Made by a program: the position numbers and the translations under genes | Assembly (NCBI GenBank): GCA_045595285.1 | Contig: JAZOAC010000135.1 | Span: forward strand, 26,546 to 90,545 | From: UBA1731 sp045595285 | GTDB lineage: Bacteria > Verrucomicrobiota > Kiritimatiellia > RFP12 > UBA1067 | Length of the DNA: 64,000 nucleotides | Direction of reading: 5' to 3' | Notes under the pieces: model-generated | Told to the model about the DNA's origin: nothing | Databases searched by the model: none | What the model saw: the letters and a program-made list of their open reading frames with translations, nothing else | Shown here: positions 45,780-55,285 of the stretch, one piece after another | Numbering within the stretch: position 1 is the first letter of the stretch | Layout of the letters: the number at the start of each line of letters is the position of its first letter

Positions 45780-47234
45780 TCAGGCCTTCTTCATCTGCGG
45801 GAAGAGAACCACGTCGCGGATTCCGTCCACGCCCGTAAGGAGCATCACCAGACGGTCCACGCCGATCCCAAGACCACCGGTCGGCGGCATCCCGCATTCG
45901 AGTGCGGAGATGAAGTCCTCGTCGATCTTCTCGGTATCCTCACCTGCCTGGTTCTCAAGGGCCTTGCGCTGCTCGAGCGGGTTGTTCTGCTCGGTGTATC
46001 CCGGGCAGAGTTCTCGTCCGCCAACGACGAATTCGAAAACGTCCACGAGCTTAGGGTCATCCTCGCAGGCCTTGGCGAGCGGCACGAACTCGTGCGGAAG
46101 ACGCGTCACGAACGTGGGCTGACGGAGATTCTTCTCGATGAGCTTGTCATAGACCTCATGCGTGAGCATGAGCGTATCGGAAATGCCGTCGAGTTCAAGA
46201 TTCGTCTCCGACTCCGCGCCCTTGGCCTTGGCTTTCTCAAGCTGCGTCTCGAACGGGAGATCGAACCAGTCGTCGCCCATCTTCTCCTTCACGAGATCGG
46301 AGTACGCCACACGGCGATAGGGCGGAGTGAAGTCGATGATCTCCTTGGCCTCTCCGTACTCGATCTTGCGTGTGCCGATCACGGTGTCGCAGAGATGGGG
46401 GATGAGACCTTCGATGATGTTCTCCATCGACTTGCGGTCACCGTACGCCTCGTATACCTCAAGGACGGTGAATTCCGGGTTGTGGCTGCGGTCGATGCCT
46501 TCATTGCGAAAATCCTTGCCGAGCTCAAACACCTTGTTCATGCCGCCGACGATGAGTCGCTTGAGGTAGAGCTCGGGAGCGATGCGAAGCACCATGTGCT
46601 GGTCAAGCGCGTTGAAATGCGTCTCGAACGGCTTTGCCGCAGCGCCGCCGGCCTGGGACTGCAGAATGGGCGTCTCAACCTCGTTGAAGCCCTTGCTCCA
46701 GAGATACTTGCGCGTCTCTGCGAGAATCTTCGAACGCGTGAAGAATCGGTTGCGCGATTCGTCATTCGTCATGAGATCGACATAGCGGCGGCGGTAGCGC
46801 TCCTCCTGGTCCGTAAGGCCGTGGAACTTCTCCGGCGGCTGCTCGAGGGCCTTAGCGAGAAGCTCCCATTCCTTGACGACGATGGACTTCTCGCCGCGCT
46901 GGGTCGTGAACGACACGCCCTTCACGCCGATTATGTCGCCGAGATGAAGCTGCTTGAAGCCCGCGAAAAGACGCTCGTCCAGTTCGTCGCGCTTGAAGAT
47001 CAACTGGAAACGGTCGGTGCCGTCGTTCATTGTGCAGAAGTTCATCTTGCCCATGCGACGGATCATCAGGAGACGTCCGGCGGCGGACACCTCCCTGCCC
47101 TCCTCGAACTCCTCGCGGATCTTTGCGAGATCATCGTGCGGATAGGCCCGGCCATAGGGCCTGAAACCGAGCTTTTCAAGTTCTGCCATCGCCGCGAGAC
47201 GATTCTCGCGGTATTCGTTTGTCTCAACTTCCAT
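45780..47234 (-). CDS. lysS: Lysyl-tRNA synthetase, class II
   Basis: 484 residues. The N-terminal OB-fold (AAGRLLMIRRMGKMNFCTMND), motif 1, motif 2 (FRNEGIDRSHNPEFTVLEVYEAYGD) and motif 3 (GLGIGVDRLVMLLTGVDGIRDVVLFPQM) of class II lysyl-tRNA synthetases are all present. It charges tRNA-Lys. GAAGGAGAT precedes the ATG, and an extended -10 at 47260 gives a leader of about 20 bases. It heads the lysS-tmk-holB unit. Confidence 0.97.
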   Translation of the reverse strand: MEVETNEYRENRLAAMAELEKLGFRPYGRAYPHDDLAKIREEFEEGREVSAAGRLLMIRRMGKMNFCTMNDGTDRFQLIFKRDELDERLFAGFKQLHLGDIIGVKGVSFTTQRGEKSIVVKEWELLAKALEQPPEKFHGLTDQEERYRRRYVDLMTNDESRNRFFTRSKILAETRKYLWSKGFNEVETPILQSQAGGAAAKPFETHFNALDQHMVLRIAPELYLKRLIVGGMNKVFELGKDFRNEGIDRSHNPEFTVLEVYEAYGDRKSMENIIEGLIPHLCDTVIGTRKIEYGEAKEIIDFTPPYRRVAYSDLVKEKMGDDWFDLPFETQLEKAKAKGAESETNLELDGISDTLMLTHEVYDKLIEKNLRQPTFVTRLPHEFVPLAKACEDDPKLVDVFEFVVGGRELCPGYTEQNNPLEQRKALENQAGEDTEKIDEDFISALECGMPPTGGLGIGVDRLVMLLTGVDGIRDVVLFPQMKKA

Positions 47235-47259
47235 CTTATCTCCTTCAGAAAACCCGGCA

Positions 47260-47265
47260 ATTATA
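47260..47265 (-). promoter_or_regulatory. Extended -10 box (TATGGTATAAT) of lysS
   Basis: Minus strand GAATATGGTATAATTGCCGG, 25 bases upstream of the ATG, with the ribosome binding site in between. It has the same TGG-TATAAT form as other promoters in the window. Confidence 0.6.
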
Positions 47266-47296
47266 CCATATTCACATAATGCCGCGGACCGGGTCG

Positions 47297-49627
47297 CTAT
47301 TCCCTGTTGAGCCAGCGAGAAAGACGGGCGGAATCAACCTTGCTCGGCGAATGTCCGAAACCGATGCTTCCGACAATCCCCTTGTCCTTGGAAGGACAAG
47401 CGTTGAACGCGGCAAATCCGGCGTGCGGCGGCGCGACGGTGTCCGTGAAGCCGACGGAGAAGCGGATCGGACAGGTTATGAGCGACGCGAAATGCACTCC
47501 GTCGAAATACGGCGCGTTGCGCTCGGCTGCGGCGACGTTCTCCGGCAGCTGCGACTTCACGAGATTCGGCCAGCCGGACTGTCGCCCGTCTATCTTGTGG
47601 CACAGATGCACGGTGATCGCGGGGACGGCGATTGTCGCCTTGCGGAACCCTCCGTTGAGAGCGACAAGCGCAAGCCCCATTCCGCCGCCCTGACTTCCGC
47701 CGGAGTATATGAAATCGTCCCTCTTCACCTCCGGGCGGCGCTTGAGCCAGTTCACGGCGCGGTTGATGGCGAGAATCGCGCCATAGTAGAAATACTCCTC
47801 GCGGCTGGCGGCGATGCCGGTGCGCGTATAGCGCGGCGCCAGCACGGGATAGAGCTTCGAATAGTGGTCGTCCTCCACCTTCTGGAGCGCATTATGCTCG
47901 GGACCGCGTTTCGCCGCCCCCGGCACCGGGCGGTAGTAGTGCACGTTCATGAGAAGCCCCACGGTAGAGGCGTCCCCGATGGACGTTGTTCCCATCGACG
48001 GACCTGCGCCCGGCACATGGACCCGCACGGGGAACGGCCCCTTGGAGAGGTCCTTCGGCTCCTTGAGGAACCCGTACACGGTCCTTCCGCGCGGATCGCT
48101 CAGCGAAAGCATGTACACGTCGCATCCGTTGGTGGACATGGACGGCAGAAGCTCCAGCTTCACGTCCTCCGAAACCTCACGGTCATAGCGTGCGATCGCA
48201 TCACGCCAGAACTTCTCGAAATCTGCGGGCCGCTCATCGCCGCCCGTGATGAGTTCCTTCGAAAAGACCGCGCCCCAGCGTTTCACGTGCTTGCCGCACT
48301 TGACTGTGAGGAGCAGGAACCCCGGAATGTCGCGTCCGCCCTTCACCGTGAACTCACGCTGCCTGGAAAGGTCCACGTCAAACTCAGACAGCACCTTGTC
48401 GCCGAAATTGTCGAGGCGCACCTTTGCAATGCCGGACGTGAGCGACGAGCGCACGGTGAACACGGCTTCGTCGCCGCAGCGGTAGTTGGAGTCCGGATCG
48501 TCGCACCACACGGAGAACGGCGCAATGCCCGACTTCACGTTCTCTATCTTGAGGGAGTCGATGTTCTTCGCGATCGGCTCGCCGCGCGATGGATTCTTCA
48601 TCTCGCAGTTGCGGAGCGCTATGTTCTTCGGCGGGCATGCCGGATCGCCGCGCAGCTCGTAGGCGTACCATCCTTCATCGCACACCACATTTTCAACCGT
48701 CACGTTTTCTATCGGAGTGTACACGATTTCAGGATTCGTGGGCTTGTCGCGCCTCAGCCACTGGTAGTCCGGCATGATCTCGAAGATCGAACACTTCGCG
48801 CGCGCCGCCGTGACGTTGCGCACCGTGATGTTGCGGGCGTAGCCGCCGCGCGCCGCGTTAGTCTTGATGAACAGCACACGCCAAACCTCACCTTCCACAC
48901 GGCAGTTTTCAAGCGTGATATTCTCAATACCGCCTGAAAGTTCACTGCCGATGCCGAGAAGCGTATGGCCGTTCACGACCGTGCAGTTTCTGATCGTGAT
49001 GTCCTTTGTGGGCCTGGCGCGGCGACGGCCGTCGGCGTTCTTGCCGCTCTTCATGCAGAAGCCGTCGTCCCCCTGGTCAAGGCGGCAATTCTCAATCAAC
49101 GCGCGTTGCACAGAATCGAGGTCGATACCGTCGGTGTTAGGGCCATCGCACCGCAAATCAAGATTGCGAATCGTCACGTCATCCGTGCAAAGCAAATGAA
49201 TCGTCCAGTTCGGGGAATTTCTTACACGGAATCCTTCAAAACGGACATTTCCGCAATCTTTGAACTGGAAGAAACGCGGACGCGTAATCTTCTTGCTGAA
49301 AGCCTCGCCGTGCCAATAGTCGACCTTCGCCTCGAAAGTACCCGCACCCGTCACCGACACATTGGTCGCTCCGACAGCCATGACCAGCGCTCTCGCGTCA
49401 GGATACAGTGAAGGATCGTCGGAGAAAACGAGTCGTGCACCATCCTCAAGATGCAGTTCGACACCGCTTCCAAGAGTCAGCGGACCGGTCGTCCATTCTC
49501 CGGCAGGAACAACGACGCGCCCACCGCCGGCTTTCGCCGCCGCATCAAGCTTCGGCTGCAGTTCAATCGGCGCGGCCGCCGCTGCCGAAAACAATCCAAA
49601 AACAAAAAACAGAATATTATTTTTCAT
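47297..49627 (-). CDS. Secreted two-domain pectinolytic enzyme: GH28 polygalacturonase fused to CE7-like acetylesterase
   Basis: 776 residues with a signal peptide (to about AAAAA). Residues 20-390 form a GH28 beta-helix: NTDGIDLDS (Asp166), QGDDGFCMKSG (Asp187, Asp188), GIGSE and VLFIKTN are the catalytic-cleft motifs. Residues about 455-776 form an alpha/beta-hydrolase like acetyl xylan esterase (AXE1/CE7): YSGGSQGGGMG with Ser645, GFTDTVAPP with Asp729 and GFGHSP with His759 make a full triad. One chain may therefore deacetylate and cut an acetylated pectin-like polymer. In GH28 the conserved His of G-H-G is partly replaced here (GHTLLGIGS), a small departure. ATG at 49627 begins 2 bases after the upstream stop. 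Confidence 0.88.
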   Translation of the reverse strand: MKNNILFFVFGLFSAAAAAPIELQPKLDAAAKAGGGRVVVPAGEWTTGPLTLGSGVELHLEDGARLVFSDDPSLYPDARALVMAVGATNVSVTGAGTFEAKVDYWHGEAFSKKITRPRFFQFKDCGNVRFEGFRVRNSPNWTIHLLCTDDVTIRNLDLRCDGPNTDGIDLDSVQRALIENCRLDQGDDGFCMKSGKNADGRRRARPTKDITIRNCTVVNGHTLLGIGSELSGGIENITLENCRVEGEVWRVLFIKTNAARGGYARNITVRNVTAARAKCSIFEIMPDYQWLRRDKPTNPEIVYTPIENVTVENVVCDEGWYAYELRGDPACPPKNIALRNCEMKNPSRGEPIAKNIDSLKIENVKSGIAPFSVWCDDPDSNYRCGDEAVFTVRSSLTSGIAKVRLDNFGDKVLSEFDVDLSRQREFTVKGGRDIPGFLLLTVKCGKHVKRWGAVFSKELITGGDERPADFEKFWRDAIARYDREVSEDVKLELLPSMSTNGCDVYMLSLSDPRGRTVYGFLKEPKDLSKGPFPVRVHVPGAGPSMGTTSIGDASTVGLLMNVHYYRPVPGAAKRGPEHNALQKVEDDHYSKLYPVLAPRYTRTGIAASREEYFYYGAILAINRAVNWLKRRPEVKRDDFIYSGGSQGGGMGLALVALNGGFRKATIAVPAITVHLCHKIDGRQSGWPNLVKSQLPENVAAAERNAPYFDGVHFASLITCPIRFSVGFTDTVAPPHAGFAAFNACPSKDKGIVGSIGFGHSPSKVDSARLSRWLNRE

Positions 49628-49629
49628 GA

Positions 49630-52600
49630 TCAACGCACACCTATTTTAAGATTCCTGATTCTTCCGGCGAAGAATTCGCCGCCTTTAGCGCCGCCGCCGA
49701 CAGCGGTGTACAAGGGATAGAAAAGATCGCCGGAAACCGGCATCGCCTCTCCGCGCACTCCGTCGACCTCCACATGGGCCGTCCTCTGGTCGCACACGAT
49801 CTTGACCTTCTGCCACTTGCCCGCCGCAATCTCCGGACCTTTCACGGTGACGGAAGCGGCTCTTCCCGACACTCGCATGAACTTGTTGCGCAGGAAGAAG
49901 TGAGCGTACACCCGACCGTCGGCGACATATATCGATGCGCTGGTGGGACCGGTGAACACCAGCATCTGCCTGCGCTTCACATCGTCCGGATTGACCTCCA
50001 TCTCAAGTTCGAAGCTGGCATGCACAGGCCAGATCTGCTGCGGAAGGCTCACATATGAGCATCCGGAGAACTTGAGCGCCCACGAGCCGTCCGGTTCCTT
50101 TACAAAATCCGGCGAACTCTTCTCCCAGTTCGGCGTCTTGGCGTTCAACGCAAGCACCGCACTGTTGCCGTAGCCGGTCTCACCCTGACCGAAACCGGTG
50201 ACGAGCGGCACATTGCCGCCGAGGATGCCCCAGAGATTGCGGCCGCCCGGACACGGTATTACCGACCCACGGGATGGAGTAAACTCATATTTGACATCAA
50301 GAAAGCGCGAGCTGTCGGCGGAAATTTCAGACACCTTTTCGGAGTCGCGTTCAAACACATGGAACTTCACCCTCCTGCCCGAAGCTTTGCCGAGAACGAA
50401 CGGCTTGGAACGCCAGACCTTATAGTTTTCATCAATCGTCTCAAGTCGCAAAATGGAATTGGGAAGCCCCGGTTTTAAGCGGAAAGTAAAATCGGCATTC
50501 TTCACCATCTGCGGATCAGGTATGCGTTCCTGCGAAAGGTAGCGCGTAAAGACAAGGTTAGTCCCCTTCTTTCCCGGCAAACCGACAACTTCGTCGCGTT
50601 CAAGATCGGCAACTGAAACCTTACCCTTGAAGTAGTCCTTCACATCCGCTTCAAAGACGGCGCTGTCCGCCTCCGCACGGGGGATTTCGATCAATAGATA
50701 GTGAGGCCAGTTGTTCGCCATCGCGCCGGTGAGCACGAAGCTCGTCCCTTCGATTGCGATGTTTCCGCGAGTGCGGAACATCGACAGCTTTGCGTTCGGA
50801 GCGCCGGCAAGCTTAATCTTGCCGAACAAATGCTTCCCCTTGCCGTTGATCGCGTATCCCTGGAACGCGATGCGTACGCGCACCGTGTCCGCATCGCGCA
50901 CACTCTTTCCGTCGTACATGTAGATGGTATCGGTCTCGTCGATGACGGCAATCGACCTGAGACGCGCATCGCTCTTCACGCTTCCGCAAATCTCACGAAC
51001 GCCATTTGCATCGGGCTCGCCGATGTTCAGCGTCCCCGCCGTACCCTTGGGCAGATCGCGCAAAGGATGCTTCGCCCACTTGTACTCAATGCAGCGCGTA
51101 GGACGCAGACCGACCGGCCACATGCCGTCCGAATGCACGCTGCGAAAGCCATTCGCCCAAACGGTGAGTTCCGGAACGAGCGCCGGATTATCTATCAGCC
51201 GCGAGACATCCTCCTTGAACCATGCCGCCGCCAATCTGCCGCCCTTCAACTTCTGCGGCGGGAAACTGCGCACAACTTTGCCATCGGGCGTCTTCCAGGC
51301 GAACGCCACGGTGATGTCGGCATTGTCAAACGTTCCGTCGGGAATATTGAGCACTTCGACTTCAAGCGGCTCGCCCGCCATCAGCTCCTTGCGGTAGGAT
51401 ACGATGAGGTTCGGAACAGACGCATCGTCGCCGGGGAACATATCGGGCTTAAGACCGTTTGCGATATCATGATAGTAGCGCATTATGCGCTGATTCGTGA
51501 AACCATGCGCGACCATCGGACGGAAACTCGTGTTCTCGTTTTCCTCATCCCATTCACAGCCGATCATGAAATCCGCATTCATAGCCGCCATTGATCCCAG
51601 CATGTCGCGTAGCATGCGCGTACCGGTGCAGTCAAGTCCGTAGTTCCAACGATAGGAGTTCTCATGTCCAGCCGTGGCCAAATAACCCAGACATTTCTCC
51701 TTGAACTCAGGCTTGGAGAACACGTCATGCACCATAGGCACTAGCACCTTGTCGAAAAGCCACGGATTGTAACGACGGTTGAAGATAGTCTCGCGCCCGT
51801 TATAGCACAACCCATCAAGAACCTTGAGTGCGCGTTCAAGCCGCTCTCGCATTTTCCGGAGCACATCGGCACTGTAGCCTTCGGTCGTCTCCTTGCGGTC
51901 TTCCAGACAGAGCATATAATACGGCATCACCAGGAATCTGTCGCCGAAACGCGATGTCAGTTCCTTCTTCAGCTTCGCATAGTGAGGAAGGTCATTTTCA
52001 CGGATGGCGGGATAGCTGGTAATCACCACCTTCCCATTGATGCGGAAACTGTTCGGGGCATCCAATGCCTGCTTTGCACGGAAGATGCACTCTTCAAGAG
52101 GCAGTCCGCGCAAAAGCTCAACCAGTATTTTTGTCTCACAACCCGGTTTCACTGACGCAGGTAAAACCTCCTCGCGATTCTTCGTGCATGTAAAGACTGC
52201 AAAACCGGTCTGCTTGCCCAAGCGCCCTATCTCAACTGTCTTCTGCCATCCCTTTTCATTGAGCCACGGGCCTTTTTCCACATCCTGGTTCACATATTTC
52301 AAACTCGAATCCTGCAAAAGCGGACGATCGTACCAATGGTGCAGAAAATCACTGCGATTGATACCGTACTTAAGCTGCGCCCGGACAAAGAAATCCGTTC
52401 TGCCGTTTTTGCGCACATAGCGGCTCTTCGACCATTCTGAGAGCAGTTTTTCCGCGTCGGCTGTAAGCTTCCAGTTTTTTGCCAAAAGACCATATTCGTC
52501 CGGAGGTGCGTATTCTGCGGAAGGCGCTTGTTCCCGGGCCCCCTTTGGAACGGAGCACGCAGAGTTTCTGCCAGTACAGTCCTGACAGCACGATGCGAAG

Positions 52601-52635
52601 GAAGATACGACAGCGGCGACTAAAAGTGTTTTCAT
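49630..52635 (-). CDS. Large lipoprotein, GH71-like N-terminal region with C-terminal LamG-type domain
   Basis: 1001 residues. The N terminus (MKTLLVAAVVSSFASCC) is a lipoprotein-type signal. Residues about 50-400 contain blocks such as LEECIFRAKQALDAPNSFRINGK and KVVITSYPAIREND, which recall GH71/GH99-type proteins where the substrate-binding TIM barrel carries x-IDGKPV-x-Y; the resemblance is partial. The middle (400-800) is beta-rich without a recognised family. The last 200 residues (SFELEMEVNPDDVKRRQMLVF to IRNLKIGVR) look like a LamG/concanavalin-type glycan-binding domain. It is likely a surface glycoside hydrolase, possibly on alpha-glucans, but the family is not sure. It is coupled to the GH28-esterase gene downstream. 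Confidence 0.55.
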   Translation of the reverse strand: MKTLLVAAVVSSFASCCQDCTGRNSACSVPKGAREQAPSAEYAPPDEYGLLAKNWKLTADAEKLLSEWSKSRYVRKNGRTDFFVRAQLKYGINRSDFLHHWYDRPLLQDSSLKYVNQDVEKGPWLNEKGWQKTVEIGRLGKQTGFAVFTCTKNREEVLPASVKPGCETKILVELLRGLPLEECIFRAKQALDAPNSFRINGKVVITSYPAIRENDLPHYAKLKKELTSRFGDRFLVMPYYMLCLEDRKETTEGYSADVLRKMRERLERALKVLDGLCYNGRETIFNRRYNPWLFDKVLVPMVHDVFSKPEFKEKCLGYLATAGHENSYRWNYGLDCTGTRMLRDMLGSMAAMNADFMIGCEWDEENENTSFRPMVAHGFTNQRIMRYYHDIANGLKPDMFPGDDASVPNLIVSYRKELMAGEPLEVEVLNIPDGTFDNADITVAFAWKTPDGKVVRSFPPQKLKGGRLAAAWFKEDVSRLIDNPALVPELTVWANGFRSVHSDGMWPVGLRPTRCIEYKWAKHPLRDLPKGTAGTLNIGEPDANGVREICGSVKSDARLRSIAVIDETDTIYMYDGKSVRDADTVRVRIAFQGYAINGKGKHLFGKIKLAGAPNAKLSMFRTRGNIAIEGTSFVLTGAMANNWPHYLLIEIPRAEADSAVFEADVKDYFKGKVSVADLERDEVVGLPGKKGTNLVFTRYLSQERIPDPQMVKNADFTFRLKPGLPNSILRLETIDENYKVWRSKPFVLGKASGRRVKFHVFERDSEKVSEISADSSRFLDVKYEFTPSRGSVIPCPGGRNLWGILGGNVPLVTGFGQGETGYGNSAVLALNAKTPNWEKSSPDFVKEPDGSWALKFSGCSYVSLPQQIWPVHASFELEMEVNPDDVKRRQMLVFTGPTSASIYVADGRVYAHFFLRNKFMRVSGRAASVTVKGPEIAAGKWQKVKIVCDQRTAHVEVDGVRGEAMPVSGDLFYPLYTAVGGGAKGGEFFAGRIRNLKIGVR

Positions 52636-52654
52636 CTTTGATTATTTTCTCTTA

Positions 52655-55027
52655 TCAGCGAATGGATATTGCAAAACCGTACTTCTTCAGATTGGCGATC
52701 AGAGTTACGGTACCGGCTTCAGTGACCTTGTCCAATTTGACCTTGTAGGAGGATAGCACGGAAGGACGAATAACCTCCAACAGATCAAGCACTGCCGCGC
52801 AACCGGAATCCACAGTCATCACGCCGAACGAATACTCATTCGCAGGCGTTTCATCGGCACATTCGACATATACCGGGATCTTCTTGGACGGATTGTCGTC
52901 AAGGAATGCAAGCGGCGAAGGCGATTTCACGTTGCAGATACCCTTCATCCGTGGTGTGCAGATCAAGCGCAAAACCGACTTCAAGCTTGGAAGTCTTGTT
53001 TGAGAACACGACATCCAGACCATCCAGTGCATGTGCGCTCAAAGGCTTCACCATGCCGCCCGCCACATAGAAAGTGCGCTTTGCGGCATCTTCAGGGATT
53101 TCGTCTGTTACTGTTCCTTCCGCATCAATAAAACGCAGATCGCCGCCAAGAGCAAGAGTACCGGAGCCTTCCTTGTACATTTCTCCGTCAACCGTCAATT
53201 GCTGGAAGATCGCAAGTGACTTGTCTTCAGGCACGAGAAAACGTCCTTTCCAACGAATGAAGATGCCGCGGGTAAGCTCGGCTAGCGACATGCTATCCAG
53301 CACTTCCAATCTACTGGCTGAGTCAAGCGTCAAAGCATCATATGCAAATTCATTGCGGGGACCGCCAAGATTCTCCGCCCGCCGAACGACCAGGGAGGTG
53401 AAAGGATAGTTCATCTTAACATATGCTCTCGCATTCGTCGCACAGATTCTGCCGGCGAACCCCCTGTTGTCTCCATCTAGACAAATTGTGGCGCCACATC
53501 TTGTTTCGGCGAAACCCTGCACTTGCAAAACCGACGCTTCATCGCCGGAGATTGGCCCGACAAGCCGGATTGTTCCGCTGTATTTTGGGGTCACTATTGT
53601 TCTGCCGGATAACATGAAATTGCTTCGTAAAGTCAAGTCACATCCGTCAAGACCTTGAATTTCCACACCGCCTTTCCCTCCGTCCAAAAGGAGATATGGT
53701 ATCGTGTAATCTTTAATCCTGAAATATAATTTGGACGGATTTACAAATCGCATGGAACGTCCTGCAAACGACAGAGTGCCCTCAGGTGCATATCTTGTCG
53801 CGAAGCAACCTGTACCAGAACCTATTTTCCCTGTCTGGTATCTTATTCCGTTGCGAACCGGCTGACCATCACTCCAGTAATTGCCGTCTGTCTCCGCGAC
53901 CACGGCGTCCTGCATTGTCATATCTATTTTATTGTTCTTAGTCTGCGTCACAAGAGGATAATAAGTAACATATATTGTCTTGGTCTTCCCATCATCGGAA
54001 ACTTTCATTTCCACCGATGTTCCAGTCCTTATGTCGTAAGCCTCCTCCAGGATAAAGTCATCCAATGAGCATTGACTGTCAACCGGCAGTGTCAGCAATG
54101 CATATCTGGTAGCCTCTTCAGGAGCCGAGGTCGGAGCGGTAAAATGTAAAACTGTACCTTTCCCCACCGTCAAACCATTTAGAACCGCAAGCGAGCAATC
54201 GACAGAAGTCTTGAGCGTCGCACCTGTTTCAAGAGTAAGATTATCACGCACCTCAAAATTAGATACAGCAGACAAGTCGAGCGTTGCCCCACGCTTCAAT
54301 ATAATCGATCCAACAGATGTATTAACCTCAGCTTTAAAGACAGCGCCATTATCTGCGACAATCGAACCTCCAAAATAAGTAGCCTTATCAGCAAGAGTGA
54401 ATGTTGTGGTCAGAAGAGTTCCTGCTGAATTATATTGTGATGTTACAACCACCTCTCCAAGAAATTCACTTGCATCACCCGAGAATTTCAACCCAAACGG
54501 ACAACTTCCAAATTTGCCATTAACTCCTGAATGAACAATAATTCCACAATCTGATGCTGCATGAACATCATCTTTAAACGTTAAAGTCTCCTCTTGTTTA
54601 CCGCTAAAAAGAACAAACGGAGCTGACTTCGGAGACGTAAAAGTCACTTTCCCACTTATTTTCGAACTCGCTGCATTTACATGTAACGTACCATTTTCAA
54701 GAATCAAGCCACCACTGCCGGAATACGTCGCACTATAATAAGCAAAATAATCTCCAGCCTTTTCCTTATCCCCCAATTTTCCAATCGTAAGCGAGCGAGC
54801 AGGTATGATCTCTCCACTAGATGTATAATATGTGTAACCTGACACTAAATAATCGCGATTCTTAACATCTTCTCCCTCTACCTCTGGCTCCCATGTAGCC
54901 CCTGCAAAACCAGTATCATGCGAATTATTCTCCTTAAGTCTCACATAATCCTCGCCTTCAGCAAATGCGAAGAATGGAATGAATGACATTGACAATGCCA
55001 TAAGTACATTTTTTTTTCGCGGAACAT
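52655..55027 (-). pseudogene. Large secreted beta-helix protein C, frame broken at both ends
   Basis: A paralogue of the beta-helix proteins at 11286 and 19391. The main open part (52899-55001) codes for about 700 residues. A proper start is ATG 55027 (MFRE) with AAAGGAG 8 bases ahead, but a run of nine A (55009-55017) throws it out of frame; ten A would give the signal MFREKKNVLMALSMSFIPFFAFA in two pieces joined correctly. At the other end, a GGG at 52941-52943 shifts the frame to an early stop; with GG the protein would continue (TTDEGICNVKSPSPLAF) to the family ending FAISIR at 52655. Two one-base shifts in one gene argue for decay or read errors as much as for switching. Confidence 0.7.
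55009..55017 (-). repeat. Poly-A tract (9 A on the coding strand) in the signal-peptide codons of protein C
   Basis: Nine A between the ATG at 55025-55027 and the long reading frame; the frame is restored by ten (or seven). This is the same position as the ten-A tract of protein A but off by one in the other direction. Confidence 0.6.
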
Positions 55028-55062
55028 TTCAAAAACTCCTTTATTACCAAGAACTGGCGCTA

Positions 55063-55068
55063 ATTATA
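55063..55068 (-). promoter_or_regulatory. -10 box (TATAAT) upstream of beta-helix protein C
   Basis: Minus strand AATATGATATAATTAGCGCC. TG one base before the hexamer makes an extended -10. The leader of about 30 bases holds AAAGGAG. Confidence 0.55.
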
Positions 55069-55285
55069 TCATATTTTGTCCGAGTGTGCCCGGGCAGACA
55101 TGCACCGACTCAAGAACTTAAGAACTCACGACCTATCACACAAGTTGTTTCGCTGCCATACACAAGTCATTCTATTCATTTCGGCAGTCATGCGTCCCTC
55201 AACCTGTTATTTCGCCATAGTCTTGAACTTCTCAGTCACAGTGCGGACAACAAACTTCGGCCGCTGGAGCATAAAATACACATTA
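55069..55285. other. Intergenic stretch downstream of the broken glycosyltransferase
   Basis: About 215 bases, less GC-rich than the flanking genes. Short frames exist on both strands, but none has a ribosome binding site or family resemblance. It contains the region upstream of the TATAAT at 55063; nothing else is recognised. Confidence 0.4.
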
